A DNA stretch of 64,000 nucleotides from a virus. Location: the IMG/VR virus record IMGVR_UViG_3300002161_000764, positions 3,514 to 67,513 of that record; one strand, written 5' to 3'. Under the pieces are notes generated by a model that was not told where the DNA came from, ran no database searches, and was given only the letters and a program-made list of their open reading frames with translations. Below, piece after piece: positions 26,952-34,597 of the stretch (the first letter of the stretch is position 1; the number at the start of each line of letters is the position of its first letter). A program made the position numbers and the translations under genes.

Positions 26952-27260
26952 TTCGTTGCTGACGACAAGCGTCTTGACGCCATCTCGCTCTTCTACCTTT
27001 AGACGGAGCGTATCTAGTTGCTCATCCGATAGGTAACTATTCATGCCCCATCTTTTTCCATGCTTCGTGGAAAATAGCCAGTCATTATACTTGTATTCTA
27101 CTGACGACAACTCACCGTCTTTTATTTGCGTGTATTTTCCAATAAGTTCAGCAACGTGCACTGGCTTACCAGCATCGAGCCACTTTTTGATTGTTTCGAC
27201 GGCAAGCCTACCTCGCATGGATACCTTATCGCTGAAGTCCAGTATTTCCGTCAGAAGCAT
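26943..27260 (-). CDS. Small leader-bearing protein (block B)
   Basis: 105 residues. N-terminus MLLTEILDFSDKV is leader-like but ends ILD instead of LxE. Then AVETIKKWLDAGKPVHVAEL and a closing LKVEERDGVKTLVVSNE. The ending matches LKVKTIDGVKTLILTKDE of the 28547-28900 product, so the two are paralogues. Function unknown. Confidence 0.72.
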   Translation of the reverse strand: MLLTEILDFSDKVSMRGRLAVETIKKWLDAGKPVHVAELIGKYTQIKDGELSSVEYKYNDWLFSTKHGKRWGMNSYLSDEQLDTLRLKVEERDGVKTLVVSNELG

Positions 27261-27857
27261 TTAAACCTCTTTTTGATTTACCCAAATAGTTTCAAGAGGT
27301 TTCTTTACTATGCTTTTTCCTTCAGAAATAATTCCAATTTTCATCTGCTTAATCATTTGGGGAGTTATGTCTCTTGAGCGAAGACCACCTCTTAAGAAGA
27401 AATGAACAGGTACAGGTGCATCGCCAAGCATGCGGCGAATAGTACGCATTCTTCCTCTTCCCTCGTGTCCCCTTATTTTTGGCAGTGAAAACAGATCATC
27501 TTCATCTTCTGAAAATTGTATTGATAAGAAAGGAATTCCAACCGCATATCCCTCTTTTATCAGACGTTCAAGTTCTATAGATGTAGGTTCCTGTGCGCCA
27601 TCATCAGAAAGAGCCAGGCTTAAAAACACTGAAGGCTTAACCATTGCCACAAAGCCCTCATACCAAACATTTTGATTACTTGGTACTGAACCTAGCCCAT
27701 CAGAAGCGCTAAAGGTTATATCACCTATTCTGTAATTTTTTTCCGCGTGGGCTGGTGACCAGGCAGGAGCATCAACAATTTTCTTGGCATAGACCTTTCG
27801 GTCTTCTTTATTTTCTCTTACGGATGTAATTCCAAGAAACTGCTTAAACGTCTTCAT
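27261..27857 (-). CDS. Leader-bearing protein with ParB/sulfiredoxin-like motif
   Basis: 198 residues. N-terminus MKTFKQFLGITSVRENKEDR is very close to the T4 internal-protein targeting sequence MKTYQEFIAE. The centre contains KIRGHEGRGRMRTIRRMLGD followed by APVPVHFFLRGG. This layout (GHxGRxR, helix, GD.PVPV strand) recalls the ParB/sulfiredoxin nucleotide-binding fold. The assignment is by eye. If right, this is a candidate enzyme carried in the head. Next to four similar leader genes. Confidence 0.75.
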   Translation of the reverse strand: MKTFKQFLGITSVRENKEDRKVYAKKIVDAPAWSPAHAEKNYRIGDITFSASDGLGSVPSNQNVWYEGFVAMVKPSVFLSLALSDDGAQEPTSIELERLIKEGYAVGIPFLSIQFSEDEDDLFSLPKIRGHEGRGRMRTIRRMLGDAPVPVHFFLRGGLRSRDITPQMIKQMKIGIISEGKSIVKKPLETIWVNQKEV

Positions 27858-27860
27858 AAC

Positions 27861-28223
27861 TTATTTTTCCTTATGACCAGTAAAAATAAGTTTATTGTGC
27901 CCTTTACCATTAACATTAAACAGTATTTTAAACTTGTCCACGTCTTCTTCTTTAATTTCCATCTCTCTTTGGCCCGTAAAGTCACCAAAATCCTCGTTCC
28001 AGTGATCGTAATAGATAACAACAGGTGTTTGTATTTTTCCAGAAGAGTCCGTATATGGATGCCCAACTTCCGCACCACCGACCACTCCGACATAATAGCC
28101 ATCATCATAGTTGTCAATAAAGATATTCAAACCATTGTGCGTATCACTAACACGGTTTATCATTTTTATAAAAAATGCCGCGTCTATCATCTCAGTAATA
28201 AACTGTTTAAAGGTTTTTTGCAT
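27861..28223 (-). CDS. Leader-bearing small protein (block B)
   Basis: 120 residues. Leader MQKTFKQFITEMIDAAFF with ITE cleavage motif, then FIKMINRV, an acidic GLNIFIDNYDDGYYVGVVGG, and EEDVDKFKILFNVNGKGHNK near the end. It aligns by eye with the 28225 and 28547 products (leader, FxxKxIxK helix, acidic middle, DIDKLxF closing). Function unknown. Confidence 0.75.
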   Translation of the reverse strand: MQKTFKQFITEMIDAAFFIKMINRVSDTHNGLNIFIDNYDDGYYVGVVGGAEVGHPYTDSSGKIQTPVVIYYDHWNEDFGDFTGQREMEIKEEDVDKFKILFNVNGKGHNKLIFTGHKEK

Positions 28224-28224
28224 T

Positions 28225-28560
28225 TTAATCTTTCATCAGCAGCGCATTTCTCTTCTTGCCGGTGGGAGATAGTACAGTGCCAAAATAAAGTTTATCAATA
28301 TCATCTTTGTGAATGGATAAAACCGCTGGAACAAATGTGTGTTCATACTCGCTCCACGCTTTGAACTCAATATCTATACCACCGCCAGAATTAACACTAA
28401 CACCATCATATTCTGGTGATTCAATTTCACCTTCTTCATAGTTACCATCATTGTAGTAGCCTTGAAGATAAAGAGGGGAAATAGCCTGCTTTTTCCTAAT
28501 TAACTTTACAAGAAACTCTGAATCCATAAATTCAAGAAGGAAGTGCTTAAATGTTTTCAT
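28225..28560 (-). CDS. Leader-bearing small protein (block B)
   Basis: 111 residues. Leader MKTFKHFLLEFMDSEFLVKL with LLE motif. The acidic middle (YYNDGNYEEGEIESPEYDGV) and the closing HKDDIDKLYFGTVLSPTGKK parallel the 27861 product. It overlaps the upstream gene by 14 bases. Function unknown. Confidence 0.75.
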   Translation of the reverse strand: MKTFKHFLLEFMDSEFLVKLIRKKQAISPLYLQGYYNDGNYEEGEIESPEYDGVSVNSGGGIDIEFKAWSEYEHTFVPAVLSIHKDDIDKLYFGTVLSPTGKKRNALLMKD

Positions 28561-28900
28561 CTTTAGTAAGTATTAAGGTTTTGACGCCATCAATTGTTTT
28601 TACTTTGAGGTTTGGAATTAGGCTTCTGTGAATATGGATAATTGGATTATTTTTATCAAAATCATCATCAAAATTCTTCCTATATTCAACAAACAGACCT
28701 TCCAAACTTCCCACCCAGACCTTGTTAATAAAACCTTTTGCTTGCATAGAAGAATCGTTTGGCAAGTCATATTGAACAAGTGGAAAGTCTTCTGGTGCTA
28801 TTTTAATGGCAAATTTGCCGCCGGCATCAACTGACTTCTTTATCATCTTGACAATGAATTCTTTATCGAACTCTAATAGAAATTGCTTGAATGTCATCAT
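28547..28900 (-). CDS. Leader-bearing small protein (block B, first gene)
   Basis: 117 residues. Leader MMTFKQFLLEFDKEFIVKMI with LLE motif, then KKSVDAGGKFAIKI and a closing LKVKTIDGVKTLILTKDE shared with the 26943 product. Either of the two adjacent Met codons could start translation. A TAAATA-type promoter lies ~20 bases upstream. Confidence 0.75.
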   Translation of the reverse strand: MMTFKQFLLEFDKEFIVKMIKKSVDAGGKFAIKIAPEDFPLVQYDLPNDSSMQAKGFINKVWVGSLEGLFVEYRKNFDDDFDKNNPIIHIHRSLIPNLKVKTIDGVKTLILTKDENI

Positions 28901-28921
28901 TTTTGAAAGTAAAGTACAATA

Positions 28922-28929
28922 TATTTACT
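28922..28929 (-). promoter_or_regulatory. Late promoter-like AGTAAATA
   Basis: Minus-strand AGTAAATA 22 bases before the first gene of leader block B. Confidence 0.45.
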
Positions 28930-28969
28930 GAGAATAGAGACTATTATAACAATTATTCAAGACAAAACG

Positions 28970-28989
28970 AAAGGGCCCGAAGGCCCTTT
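28970..28989 (-). terminator. Terminator after the sheath gene
   Basis: Stem AAAGGGCC / GGCCCTTT with a TTCG tetraloop on the minus strand, followed by CGTTTTGTC. 21 bases past the gp18 stop. It insulates the sheath from leader block B. Confidence 0.85.
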
Positions 28990-29010
28990 CTTAATTAGGT
29001 TAGAAATTTA

Positions 29011-30858
29011 TTAGATTTCTGCGCCAGTGTTTACAACACGAATTGGGATGTAGATAAATTCTGCTGCCTTTGTTGGTTTGATTGCAACATCTAGATATAG
29101 TTCGTTGCGATCAATACGGTCTGGCGTGTTATTGCTCTCATCACAGTATGAAGCATAATCCATAAGACCACGCTTGATAAGGATGTCATTCATGATACCA
29201 TCGGCTGCTGCCTTCAGGTTGTCACGAGTGATTTGGTCATTTGGCTCGAACACGAAAGGTAGAGCACCCTTACGAAGGGCTCTGCGTAGGAACATGACCA
29301 GCCGTACAACGTTGATGCGGTCCAGAGCAGATGCTGCCGGTGCTGACGTCTTCTGACCCCATACAATTAGACCACGACCTGGGAAGAATACGATTGGATT
29401 GATGTTCTTGTCGTACTCATACAGGTTGTCGCGTTGACCTTCATTCAGATTTGACTCGATGAAAGTGGTTGCTGTGCCTGGGGTGCCAGTAAAGTAACCT
29501 ACCTGTGAAACACCTGTTACGATACCACGCTGGATACCGGCTGGAGCAAACCATACATATGAAGCGTTATCGCTATATGCAAGTGTCTTAAGTGCTGTTC
29601 CTGATGGTGCGCCTAGAACGTTACGTCCATCTAGGTTAGACATCAGGCACCATGGGTAGTAGTAAGCAGCATTATTGCTGGAGAAGCGGGCTGATGAAAG
29701 CGCCCATTGAGCGGCTTGCTCAGGTGTCTTGTCGCCTGGAACATCAGCAATTACCATTGCCTCTTCTTTGACTGAAGTGCTAAGAGCAAGAAGTTCATCA
29801 ACTACTTCTGGATAGCCTGGGCAAAGGATTAGATTATACTCATACAGTGGTGAGCGAACTTCGGTATTGCTGTTGATTGCAGCCTGAAGAGCAGTTGTAA
29901 TTGCAACCCGCTTAGCAGCATCATTTGCGCCTAGAGGAGCAGAGATTGTTACTGGGTTAACATCAATAGTAAATTCATCACCTGCTACGAATGGTGTAGT
30001 TCCAGCGATTGCAGTAAAGTTGATTCTATTGTTGTCAAATGGAGAACCTACAACACCAGAACCTGCAACACCAGAAACTGTACCAGTTACGGAATAGGCT
30101 GTTGGCGTTGTGAATGTTACAGTAAAGGTTTCATCAATTGCTAGGGTATCAGGGACTAGAGCAACTAGTGTTCCATTTCCCGTGTTTGCAACACCTGGTA
30201 CTGCAACATATACTAGCGAGAACATGAACTTATCACCAATTGCAAAAGGTGTAGAACCATCGTTAACAGTCAAATCAACTACTGTTGAGGTGAATGGAAT
30301 TCCAACAGCGCCTGCACCAACATAACCAGACAGTGAGCCTGTTACGGTGAAGGTAGATGGTGATGTGAATGTTACAGAAATTGTCTGTGGCTCAACCACA
30401 GAACTTGCACCAGAGATTGAACTAATTGTTCCATTTCCAATTCCATTGAATACGATGGAACTAGACTGTGCCTCTGGAGTTCCTAGGCTCATGAATGAAC
30501 GTGGCTCATCAGACAAGTCAATATTTGCGCGTACGACAAATGCACGATTTCCAATGTCAAGGAACTGATTGAGTGCCAATAGACCATACTCATTACGAGC
30601 ATCACCGTGGAATTCATTATTTGAGGAATCCTTCCGGAAATGTGGAATACCATACAGTTCAAGTGCTTGTGCTCTTGAGGTAACTGTGCGTACTACTCCA
30701 GATTCCAGAGTGCCGGCTGCAGGGGTGACACCATTTGGTTGGGTCTTTCCTGCTCTTGTTGCCACGAAGAACAGTGGCAGCGTTGGAGCAGAAACAGGGA
30801 TAAAAAAGCTCTCATTAACTACTGAGACTGAGACGCCTGGTGATACTAGTGTTGGCAT
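29011..30858 (-). CDS. 18: Contractile tail sheath protein gp18 with two extra Ig-like modules
   Basis: 615 residues. N-terminus MPTLVSPGVSVSVVNESFFI and the C-terminal half (GRGLIVWGQKTS, INVVRLVMFLRRALRKGALP, FEPNDQITRDNLK) are typical of T4-like sheath proteins. Residues ~139-213 and ~222-303 are two tandem modules of ~75 residues with the pattern TxTVTGxxSGxxGxGxVGxPF ... GxTPFxxGDxF. They are probably surface-exposed on the assembled sheath. The same module occurs once in gp14. RBS GATAGGAGAAAAAT is strong; late promoter upstream and terminator downstream make it a single-gene unit. Confidence 0.93.
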   Translation of the reverse strand: MPTLVSPGVSVSVVNESFFIPVSAPTLPLFFVATRAGKTQPNGVTPAAGTLESGVVRTVTSRAQALELYGIPHFRKDSSNNEFHGDARNEYGLLALNQFLDIGNRAFVVRANIDLSDEPRSFMSLGTPEAQSSSIVFNGIGNGTISSISGASSVVEPQTISVTFTSPSTFTVTGSLSGYVGAGAVGIPFTSTVVDLTVNDGSTPFAIGDKFMFSLVYVAVPGVANTGNGTLVALVPDTLAIDETFTVTFTTPTAYSVTGTVSGVAGSGVVGSPFDNNRINFTAIAGTTPFVAGDEFTIDVNPVTISAPLGANDAAKRVAITTALQAAINSNTEVRSPLYEYNLILCPGYPEVVDELLALSTSVKEEAMVIADVPGDKTPEQAAQWALSSARFSSNNAAYYYPWCLMSNLDGRNVLGAPSGTALKTLAYSDNASYVWFAPAGIQRGIVTGVSQVGYFTGTPGTATTFIESNLNEGQRDNLYEYDKNINPIVFFPGRGLIVWGQKTSAPAASALDRINVVRLVMFLRRALRKGALPFVFEPNDQITRDNLKAAADGIMNDILIKRGLMDYASYCDESNNTPDRIDRNELYLDVAIKPTKAAEFIYIPIRVVNTGAEI

Positions 30859-30910
30859 ATTTTTCTCCTATCAACGCGTTGAATGCGTTTTGTTTATTTT
30901 CTAACAGAGG

Positions 30911-30918
30911 TATTTACG
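30911..30918 (-). promoter_or_regulatory. Late promoter-like CGTAAATA for gp18
   Basis: Minus-strand CGTAAATA ~53 bases before the sheath ATG. The rest of the 213-base gap to gp15 shows no gene. Confidence 0.5.
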
Positions 30919-31071
30919 GGTTTAACCGGTTTTTCCTTTGGTTTTTAAGTTACTTTGCAACATTCCACTAGGCTAAGACTTTTAATTTTAGCAACAATTT
31001 CATCTACTTATGATTTGTGTAAAGTTGCTCTTAGACCAAACCAATATGCACCCTTATGAAACCATTTTGCT

Positions 31072-31890
31072 TTATACAACTGGTTCTGGTTCTGGTGGAA
31101 CTGGTCCAATTGGCGGCTTCTGTTCGTAGTTAGGGCTGCTTGGGTCTGTTGTGTCAATAATCTCCTCAGCCAGCGGTGTATCAAACCTCACAATAGCACC
31201 GTCAGCATCCACTTCATTTACTTCCATACTTCCTAGGTCACCAATTCTAATGAAGATTTTTCTGACAAGGTCATCCTTTACGCCCATTGGAATGCTTAGA
31301 TAGATGGGCATTTCAAAGGTTAGCGTCCATTGTACAATTCTTCTATCAGTTGAAGATGGATAATTTTCCTCATTAGCAATATCAGTAAGTTCAACTCGCG
31401 TCAATTTTGTCCAGTCAAATGGTCCATCTGACTTTTGAATTTGAATATCAGGGTTGAACAGTACTAATACCTGTTCAAGTATCTGGTGCATCTGGTCCAT
31501 ATTTGATGAATAGATGCTTAGTTCAATTGTCGTATTGTATGGAATAGGCATTGCTCTTTTTACAACAGTCAAGTCATCAGGAAACACGCCGCCTACCGGC
31601 ATAGTAACTCGCTGGTCTAATAGGCCTGGTGTTCTTCTTCTCTCTGGTGCTAGTGTAATGCTCTGCATATGAACTGCCATGACTGGCAGGCTGAACGTTC
31701 TATTTTGTGTATTGCCTGCCATAACTGCAGAAACTACTCGGTCTCGGTGTCCAATCACAATTGGTACTGATATCAACTGCTGTTCATCACAAGAACCTTT
31801 ACCTGTTTTAACGCACAGCCCATAGAATATGCTGCAGAACTGCAGCATATATGCTCGTATTTGACTGTTATAGAAGTAATGGTTTATCAT
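31072..31890 (-). CDS. 15: Tail sheath stabiliser/completion protein gp15
   Basis: 272 residues, equal to the usual size. Signature segments: MINHYFYNSQIRAYMLQF, VIGHRDRVVSAVMAGNTQNR, LAPERRRTPG, GGVFPDDLTVVKRAMPIPYN and FDWTKLTRVELTDIANEENY. Gp15 caps the tail after sheath assembly and joins it to the neck (gp13/gp14). Weak RBS. It lies 32 bases after gp14, probably in one transcript with gp13 and gp14. Confidence 0.93.
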   Translation of the reverse strand: MINHYFYNSQIRAYMLQFCSIFYGLCVKTGKGSCDEQQLISVPIVIGHRDRVVSAVMAGNTQNRTFSLPVMAVHMQSITLAPERRRTPGLLDQRVTMPVGGVFPDDLTVVKRAMPIPYNTTIELSIYSSNMDQMHQILEQVLVLFNPDIQIQKSDGPFDWTKLTRVELTDIANEENYPSSTDRRIVQWTLTFEMPIYLSIPMGVKDDLVRKIFIRIGDLGSMEVNEVDADGAIVRFDTPLAEEIIDTTDPSSPNYEQKPPIGPVPPEPEPVV

Positions 31891-31921
31891 ACGTATTATT
31901 TAAACTGGGTTAGTTGAAACT

Positions 31922-33769
31922 TTACAACTTGCTTGTCAATGATTTCTTTTCTTCAAGGTTCAAAATCGCCAACTGTGATGGCTTGTGTGCAGAGCGTTCA
32001 TTTCGCCTGTCAGTTTCAACGAAAATCCAGCGGTTCTTGACCGTGCTGAACTTATAAAGACGGGATGCAATCCTCATTTCTGGAGGATAGTTTAGTCTAA
32101 AGAACGAACCATCTGTTTGGCCTGCAACATCAGGTAGTTTAAAGCCCTCAGTGTAAGGCTGTCCATCTGGTGGCAGACCGTCTTCAACATAAAGACCTCT
32201 GCCATCATAACTACCAGGTCGATTAAACCTGTCCATACCAGATGCATTTTCACGAACGTTTGTTCCCTTCTCGGGAACAGCCTGTTCTGCTTCAGCCTGA
32301 TTATTCTCTGTAACAGTTAGAGGTGCAGTTTGAATTTGCTCAATGCCATCAAAGAATGTTGCATCGTCAATTGAATATTTTTGCGTATTGATGGTGCCAA
32401 GAATGTCTCGGTGTTCCTGTCCTGGAATTAACTGCTGTGCAGTGAATCGATAGAGGATAGGCTTCCACCCAGTGCTATAGCCCTCTGCTGACCAGCCCAC
32501 ATCAGTTATCTCCAGAAATTTGCGTACTGGCTTTAGGTTGTGGTCATACTGAATTTCTGCTGGAAGGTCAAGAACGTCACCTACGACAATTGGGCGCCCA
32601 AGTGCTCTTACCATTTCAGCAAATGAAAGAGTAAAGGTGTAAACATCTGCAATCTGGAAGCCAAACTTAGACATATCATTCATACCATCAAATGGCTGAT
32701 ACGATGCCTTAAGTTGAATACTGGATGTTGCGTAGTCTCTGTCTCTATTCTCCATCCAAAGTGTGTCTTGTATGTTATCAAGACTTGTAGCAGTATAGTC
32801 AAACAGTTCAAGTTTATCTACAGACCATGCTTCCCCAATACCACCAAGAAAAACAGTTGGCACAATTCTCCAGTACCTTGACGCTGATGACTGTTTGATG
32901 CTGATTGTTGCCGCTGTTGGAATATCAGGAAGGTTAACTACATCTACTCTAAACCAGTCAAGTTCTATAGGCACGGTAAAAAAATCACCTAGTGCAAATG
33001 GAATTGTTCCTGCTGTAATAGTGAATGAGCCTTCTTCACAGTTGAAGCGTTGGTTAACCGTCGCAACACCTACTACAGAAATTCCAGTGCTTTCCATAAA
33101 CGTCACTGAGAATGTTGTGGCTGAGAGGGCTGAAAGCATAAACAAACCAGGTCTAGATGAAAGACCAGATCTAAATGCTTCAAATACTCCATTTCCAGTG
33201 CCGGTATATTCAACTTTGGTATAGTCGACCTTATAGCCACCATTTGAGCGGTCAATTCTAACCTGTCTTGCCCTTACTGGCCCTGGCTGTGTAATCTTAA
33301 ATGATGTTATGTGTTGTGCTGCAGAAACCCCTGGCGCATTTTCATCTTGTCCATAACTTGTTTGCCGCACACCAAAATCATAGCCTATCCATGCTGGTGT
33401 TAATAGTACGTCTGTGCTAGTTTCATCGCTTACCCATGACGGAGCAAGAGAGTCAAATGCATTTGATGCATCTCCACTGGATGAAATTGCGCTTCCATTT
33501 CCAGTCAAGTCAATTAATTTTCCCTGTTCGTGAATTCCCAGCAGTTTGAAAACATTGATTGGCACACCAGAAATATTGAGTGCCTCTGCTGCTAGTTGCT
33601 CCTGGAAGTTGTTCTCTGGAACAGCACAGTCGCCTTGAGTGATAGTGAAGTCACCCTTACACAGATCGGGTGGGATATAAGGGCCTGGGCTAGGCAACGG
33701 AGAATTTGCAGGGTTATTGATTGACCCTGCACCGTCTGGGCACTCAGTAATTGGAAGTTTGGATGTCAT
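31922..33769 (-). CDS. 14: Neck protein gp14 with nested discoidin-like and Ig-like insertions
   Basis: 615 residues against 256 in T4. The gp14-type core lies at ~335-470 (DMSKFGFQIADVYTFTLSFA, LGRPIVVGDVLDLPAEIQYD, VGWSAEGYSTGWKPILYRFT). Before it, residues ~125-320 resemble an F5/8C (discoidin) galactose-binding jellyroll (WIGYDFG ... ITSFKI ... SRYWRIVP ... DKLELFDY). That domain is itself interrupted at ~186-266 by an Ig-like module also found twice in the sheath. The C-terminus is a flexible tail. Probably a neck ring with surface decorations. Overlaps the GIY-YIG gene upstream by 4 bases. Confidence 0.82.
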   Translation of the reverse strand: MTSKLPITECPDGAGSINNPANSPLPSPGPYIPPDLCKGDFTITQGDCAVPENNFQEQLAAEALNISGVPINVFKLLGIHEQGKLIDLTGNGSAISSSGDASNAFDSLAPSWVSDETSTDVLLTPAWIGYDFGVRQTSYGQDENAPGVSAAQHITSFKITQPGPVRARQVRIDRSNGGYKVDYTKVEYTGTGNGVFEAFRSGLSSRPGLFMLSALSATTFSVTFMESTGISVVGVATVNQRFNCEEGSFTITAGTIPFALGDFFTVPIELDWFRVDVVNLPDIPTAATISIKQSSASRYWRIVPTVFLGGIGEAWSVDKLELFDYTATSLDNIQDTLWMENRDRDYATSSIQLKASYQPFDGMNDMSKFGFQIADVYTFTLSFAEMVRALGRPIVVGDVLDLPAEIQYDHNLKPVRKFLEITDVGWSAEGYSTGWKPILYRFTAQQLIPGQEHRDILGTINTQKYSIDDATFFDGIEQIQTAPLTVTENNQAEAEQAVPEKGTNVRENASGMDRFNRPGSYDGRGLYVEDGLPPDGQPYTEGFKLPDVAGQTDGSFFRLNYPPEMRIASRLYKFSTVKNRWIFVETDRRNERSAHKPSQLAILNLEEKKSLTSKL

Positions 33770-34542
33770 AGGTTCACTTGAGGTGGCTCACAGGAAATAT
33801 GATATCTATTTAGGGCAACCAGTGTAGTTTCCTTGCGACACCGACAACACGAGGCTCTTGGCACAAATTGTCTTCCTTTATTAACTACTGACAGATGTGC
33901 ACGTTGTGCTTCTGTCATAGGAATTCCCTTTGGGCGGCCTCCCTTGTTGGTACCAAGTTTCATGCGAGTTACTGCCGCCTTTTGACCGCGCTGTTTGAGA
34001 ACTTCTTGAGGTGCTGAGGAATAGTAGCGCTCTTGACCAGCTTTGAGATTTTGCTTTTGGCCGCCGGTGCGCTTCTTGCCGGTATTGGCCTTGGCACGCT
34101 TGGCCACAATCTCAGGAGTAGCGATCTTCTTGATGTGTTCAGCCATGGCGACAGCGTCAGCCTTGCGCTTTGCCCACATCAAATCTGCTGCCTCCTTGCA
34201 CTTCCGCCGTGCTTCTTCACGCAAGGTCTTGATTTCTTCCTGATTTGCATTTCCACCCTTGATGATGTTCATGCACATAGGATTTGATAGCATTTCATCA
34301 GTTACAATTTCACCTTCCCGTCTAATGAGCGTTGCACGATCTTCACAATGCTCCAGAATTTGAACAATGTGGGCATTTTTGCCATGCTTTTTAATACTCT
34401 TCCAAAGGCGTGATCCACTTCCTTGATACCCGTCGTTTAGATCATCGGTGCTGTGTAGTCCTATGTACCACTTGCCGGTGAGCGTGCAGGTAGTCTTGTA
34501 GATGATGTGATACTTGCGGTGTTTCGGTCTAGTGACTTCCAT
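33766..34542 (-). CDS. GIY-YIG homing endonuclease between gp13 and gp14
   Basis: 258 residues. GIY-YIG core HIIYKTTCTLTGKWYIGLHS (Tyr15, YIG 26-28), a GSGSRLWKSIKKHG helix, RREGEIVTDE and a PMCMNIIKGG motif, then a lysine/arginine-rich linker. Residues ~190-235 form NUMOD-like repeats (KGIPMTEAQRAHLS) and a C-terminal CCRCRKE ... SC zinc finger. Free-standing homing endonucleases of this type cut sites in related phages and spread by repair. The gene has its own perfect late promoter and its stop overlaps the start of gp14. Confidence 0.9.
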   Translation of the reverse strand: MEVTRPKHRKYHIIYKTTCTLTGKWYIGLHSTDDLNDGYQGSGSRLWKSIKKHGKNAHIVQILEHCEDRATLIRREGEIVTDEMLSNPMCMNIIKGGNANQEEIKTLREEARRKCKEAADLMWAKRKADAVAMAEHIKKIATPEIVAKRAKANTGKKRTGGQKQNLKAGQERYYSSAPQEVLKQRGQKAAVTRMKLGTNKGGRPKGIPMTEAQRAHLSVVNKGRQFVPRASCCRCRKETTLVALNRYHISCEPPQVNL

Positions 34543-34564
34543 AGGTGCTCCTTGCTGAAGTACC

Positions 34565-34572
34565 TATTTATA
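34565..34572 (-). promoter_or_regulatory. Late promoter TATAAATA
   Basis: Perfect consensus on the minus strand, 23 bases before the GIY-YIG gene at 33766-34542. It may also drive gp14 and gp15. Confidence 0.65.
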
Positions 34573-34597
34573 TCATTAGGCCCAAACATTCCACAGT

